64,000 nucleotides of DNA from Hyphomonadaceae bacterium UKL13-1 (GTDB lineage: Bacteria > Pseudomonadota > Alphaproteobacteria > Caulobacterales > Aquidulcibacteraceae). The DNA is taken from positions 3,045,898 through 3,109,897 of the forward strand of contig CP012156.1 of NCBI GenBank assembly GCA_001602435.1, in the 5' to 3' direction. Shown one piece after another: positions 61,820 through 64,000 of the stretch. The position numbers and the translations under genes are program-made. The notes below the pieces were generated by a model, which made no database searches, had not been told where the DNA came from, and saw only the letters and a list, made by a program, of their open reading frames with translations. The number at the start of each line of letters is the position of its first letter. The stretch's first letter is position 1.

Positions 61820-62649
61820 ACGGCATCCTCGAAAATGACAGGGTTCTTTGGCGTTCGAATGATTTCTCCGACACGGGCACCCGGGCACCATTGCGCCCAA
61901 TCCCCTGCTTGTATGTCATTAGTCGGCTGTTGCAGGACCATATCGACATCCATGTAGATGACAGTCATCACGCTGCGAGGCTTAGTGGAGACGTTCGGGC
62001 CTGCCTTATGAAAAGTCCAGCCCAAATGGAAGCTGACATCACCTAGATCAAACGGATTTTGGACGAACGGAAATCGGCGCGACTCCATCATTGCTGTAAT
62101 CGCCGCCTCACTTTCATCGGAGATACCAAAGTCCCGACCAAAGGCTTCATGCTGGCTACCCGCATAGAAGCTAAGCGGCCCCATCTCGGTCGGGACGTGT
62201 TGCAAAGGGATCCAAGCCGTCACGGTACGATCAGTTGCAAGCGGCCAATAATATTGGTCTGCATGGGCTGGGGTGATGCCACCGCCCGGCTCTTTATAGA
62301 GTGACTGGTCATGATAAAGACGCACGCCGCGTACACCCATCAAAGCGGCGGCGATCCGGCCTAACGTTTTGCCCATGACGAAGGATTTTACACGCTCACT
62401 TTGCTCCCACAGATTCATGACTTGCAGAAAAGCGCGGTCATAGGTGGTGCGCTCCTCAAGGGGCTTGGTCTGGGTCGAGAGGGCAATCGTAAGTCGCGTG
62501 ATTTCGCGGCCGTAATCAGCCAGAATATCTGGCGGGAGAACGGACTTCAGATGAATAAAGCCGTCCTTGTCAAACTGGCGTAGGTGCTCTGGCTTGAGGT
62601 CAAAGGGGCGATCGAGATCAGGATCAAGAACAAGACTCATGATTGGCAT
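61816..62649 (-). CDS. phytanoyl-CoA dioxygenase (PhyH) family protein
   Basis: About 277 residues. Fe(II)/2-oxoglutarate oxygenase of the PhyH family. The iron facial triad is seen as HAD in ITPAHADQYYW and a distal His in LGWTFHKAGPN. The 2-oxoglutarate-binding Arg is probably the one in STKPRSVMTVIY. Such enzymes hydroxylate diverse small molecules. Starts at 62649 and 62640 are both possible. It lies 8 bases after the GH13 gene. Confidence 0.87.
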   Translation of the reverse strand: MPIMSLVLDPDLDRPFDLKPEHLRQFDKDGFIHLKSVLPPDILADYGREITRLTIALSTQTKPLEERTTYDRAFLQVMNLWEQSERVKSFVMGKTLGRIAAALMGVRGVRLYHDQSLYKEPGGGITPAHADQYYWPLATDRTVTAWIPLQHVPTEMGPLSFYAGSQHEAFGRDFGISDESEAAITAMMESRRFPFVQNPFDLGDVSFHLGWTFHKAGPNVSTKPRSVMTVIYMDVDMVLQQPTNDIQAGDWAQWCPGARVGEIIRTPKNPVIFEDAV

Positions 62650-62657
62650 CCGTGGTT

Positions 62658-64000
62658 TTAAAGTGGGTTTTTAGAAATCAGAAAGGCAGAAACGGGCCCC
62701 AGCGTGATGTCATCGCCATCGACCTGAACCGTGCCAACTGCCAGATCAGGCTTCAAACGGCTATCGACCAAACCAGGAATCGTTTTGGCTTTCGGCGAGA
62801 AATTGAAGCCCGCGAGGCAAGAAGCAGCCCCAAATTTGCGGGAGAATATCAAGCAGGATTCATCCTCATAGAGCACGCTATAGTCGCCAAGACGCATGGC
62901 CGGGTTCGACTGGCGCAACGAGATCGCGTGCCGCGCAAAAGCCAAAACCGATGCAGGATCTTGGGCTTGTAGGTCAACGCTGTGATCCCGGTGCGCTTCT
63001 ATAATCGGCAGCCAAGGTTTGACGGTTGAAAAGCCCTGAAATGTATGATCGTGAGACCAGGGTTGGATCGTACGGCACCCGTCGCGACCCTTATTCGCGG
63101 GCCAGTTCGCAACGCCCAACGGATCGCGCAGGTCTTCATAGGCCAAGTCTGCTTGGGTAAGGCCCAATTCTTCGCCTTGATAAAGGAAAATCGTGCCGCG
63201 CAATGCTACCAATAACGCCAGCGCAAACTTGGCGATTTGGCTTGTTGGGGCGTCAAGCTTCCATCTGCTCGCAACGCGGGCGCAGTCATGATTGCTGAGC
63301 GCCCAAGATGGCCAGGCGGATGCCCCCTCCCCTGTTGTCCAAGGTTGCATCGCCTCGTGAAAATGTTGAGGGTCGGCCCGGTCACTCAATAATTGAAACG
63401 AATAGGCTGTATGCAGATGATCTGTGCCAGCCGTGTATTCGATCATGCGGGTTAAATTGTCGTCAGAACCGATTTCTCCGACAACAAAGCTGCCTGGATG
63501 AAGGTCAAGCAGCTCCCTGATCCGCCTCAAGAAAGTAAGGTTTTCTGGCTGACAAACGTTGTAGATATGCCGCTGCATTGTCGCCGGACTGTCACCTGGC
63601 TTCGGCGGATTATTCCGAAGCGCTTGGTCGTGGAAATAGTAATTGACGGTATCGAGTCGGAAGCCATCGACACCGCGGTCTAGCCAGAACCGTCCGATAG
63701 CCAAGATTGCCTCTTGAACCTCGGGGCAATGAAAATTGAGGTCTGGCATCTGCGGCAGGAAGTTGTGCAGATAATATTGCCCGCGCCGAGGCTCCCATGT
63801 CCAAGTTCCGCCGCCCATCCAGCTTTGCCAATTGGTCGGACACGACCCATCTGGCAAGGGATCGGCCCAGACAAACCAGTCCGCCTTCGGGTTTGTGCGG
63901 CTTTGACGGCTTTCTTGGAACCACGCATGCTCCAAAGCCGTGTGAGACCAAACTTGATCGATAATGACTTTGAGCCCCAGCTCATGCGACCGGGCGATCA
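62658..64000 (-). CDS. GH13 alpha-glucosidase, N-terminus beyond window
   Basis: The open frame continues past the last apparent start (63935) to the window edge, where it still reads ARSHELGLKVIIDQVWSHTA, the conserved region I of family GH13. The catalytic nucleophile Asp is in GVDGFRLDTVNYYF, the acid/base Glu in FVVGEIGSDD, and the transition-state Asp in LSNHDCARV. About 447 residues are visible and roughly 90-110 are missing. Layout and the DWFVWADPLPDG segment fit cytoplasmic alpha-glucosidases of the GH13_23 type. Confidence 0.92.
   Translation of the reverse strand, partial: IARSHELGLKVIIDQVWSHTALEHAWFQESRQSRTNPKADWFVWADPLPDGSCPTNWQSWMGGGTWTWEPRRGQYYLHNFLPQMPDLNFHCPEVQEAILAIGRFWLDRGVDGFRLDTVNYYFHDQALRNNPPKPGDSPATMQRHIYNVCQPENLTFLRRIRELLDLHPGSFVVGEIGSDDNLTRMIEYTAGTDHLHTAYSFQLLSDRADPQHFHEAMQPWTTGEGASAWPSWALSNHDCARVASRWKLDAPTSQIAKFALALLVALRGTIFLYQGEELGLTQADLAYEDLRDPLGVANWPANKGRDGCRTIQPWSHDHTFQGFSTVKPWLPIIEAHRDHSVDLQAQDPASVLAFARHAISLRQSNPAMRLGDYSVLYEDESCLIFSRKFGAASCLAGFNFSPKAKTIPGLVDSRLKPDLAVGTVQVDGDDITLGPVSAFLISKNPL

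Overview
The window comes from an alphaproteobacterium that carries bacteriochlorophyll-based photosynthesis genes, most likely an aerobic anoxygenic phototroph. The supporting genes are bchP, a bch2/pucC-type transporter, bchG, ppsR, an aerR/ppaA-type B12-binding regulator, bchF, lhaA, puhA, puhB, puhC, puhE and idi. A DUF484-xerC pair, a TonB-dependent receptor, a VirB-type secretion locus, DUF1800/DUF1501 and sugar-hydrolase genes would fit Caulobacterales or a related order. That placement is inference from gene content only. No rRNA, tRNA or CRISPR array was recognised.

Layout. Positions 1-8000 hold housekeeping genes: the tail of an alpha/beta hydrolase, DUF484-xerC, amtB, an NlpC/P60 peptidase, a MarR regulator, an M17 aminopeptidase and a secreted TPR protein. 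Positions 8000-11300 hold a DUF1800-DUF1501 operon. Positions 11480-20670 hold a compact VirB-type type IV secretion locus (virB1-2-3-4-6-8-9-10-11 in transcription order). All junctions from virB4 to virB11 are 4-base ATGA overlaps, and there is no room for virB5 or virB7. Positions 20900-26440 hold a large lipoprotein built from two copies of one module, followed by a TonB-dependent receptor. Two divergent histidine kinases (26698-31079) and a thiolase follow. Positions 32469-38545 look like a polyamine or amino-acid use locus: an orphan periplasmic binding protein, two glutamine-synthetase-like ligases, a class III aminotransferase and a GntR regulator. Next come a nitroreductase, an Nfu-type Fe-S scaffold, a universal stress protein and DUF2333, then an IS110-family element whose 5' flank is rich in RNA hairpins.

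The photosynthesis block (42939-56005) starts with a lipid-anchored cytochrome c that converges on the bchG-bch2-bchP-small membrane protein operon. The aerR-ppsR operon and the bchF-lhaA-puhABC-puhE-idi operon diverge from each other. A perfect PpsR/CrtJ box (TGTC-N10-GACA) overlaps the -35 of bchG. A related 11-base motif recurs in front of bchF and beside a TetR gene at the end of the block. The block is rearranged: bchNBHLM are missing from their usual place between bchF and lhaA, and acsF from its usual place before puhE.

The right end (56018-64000) has a TetR regulator divergent from two small envelope-protein genes. An operon reading off the window edge encodes a GH13 glucosidase, a PhyH-type dioxygenase, a zinc alcohol dehydrogenase, an esterase and a GH92 mannosidase.
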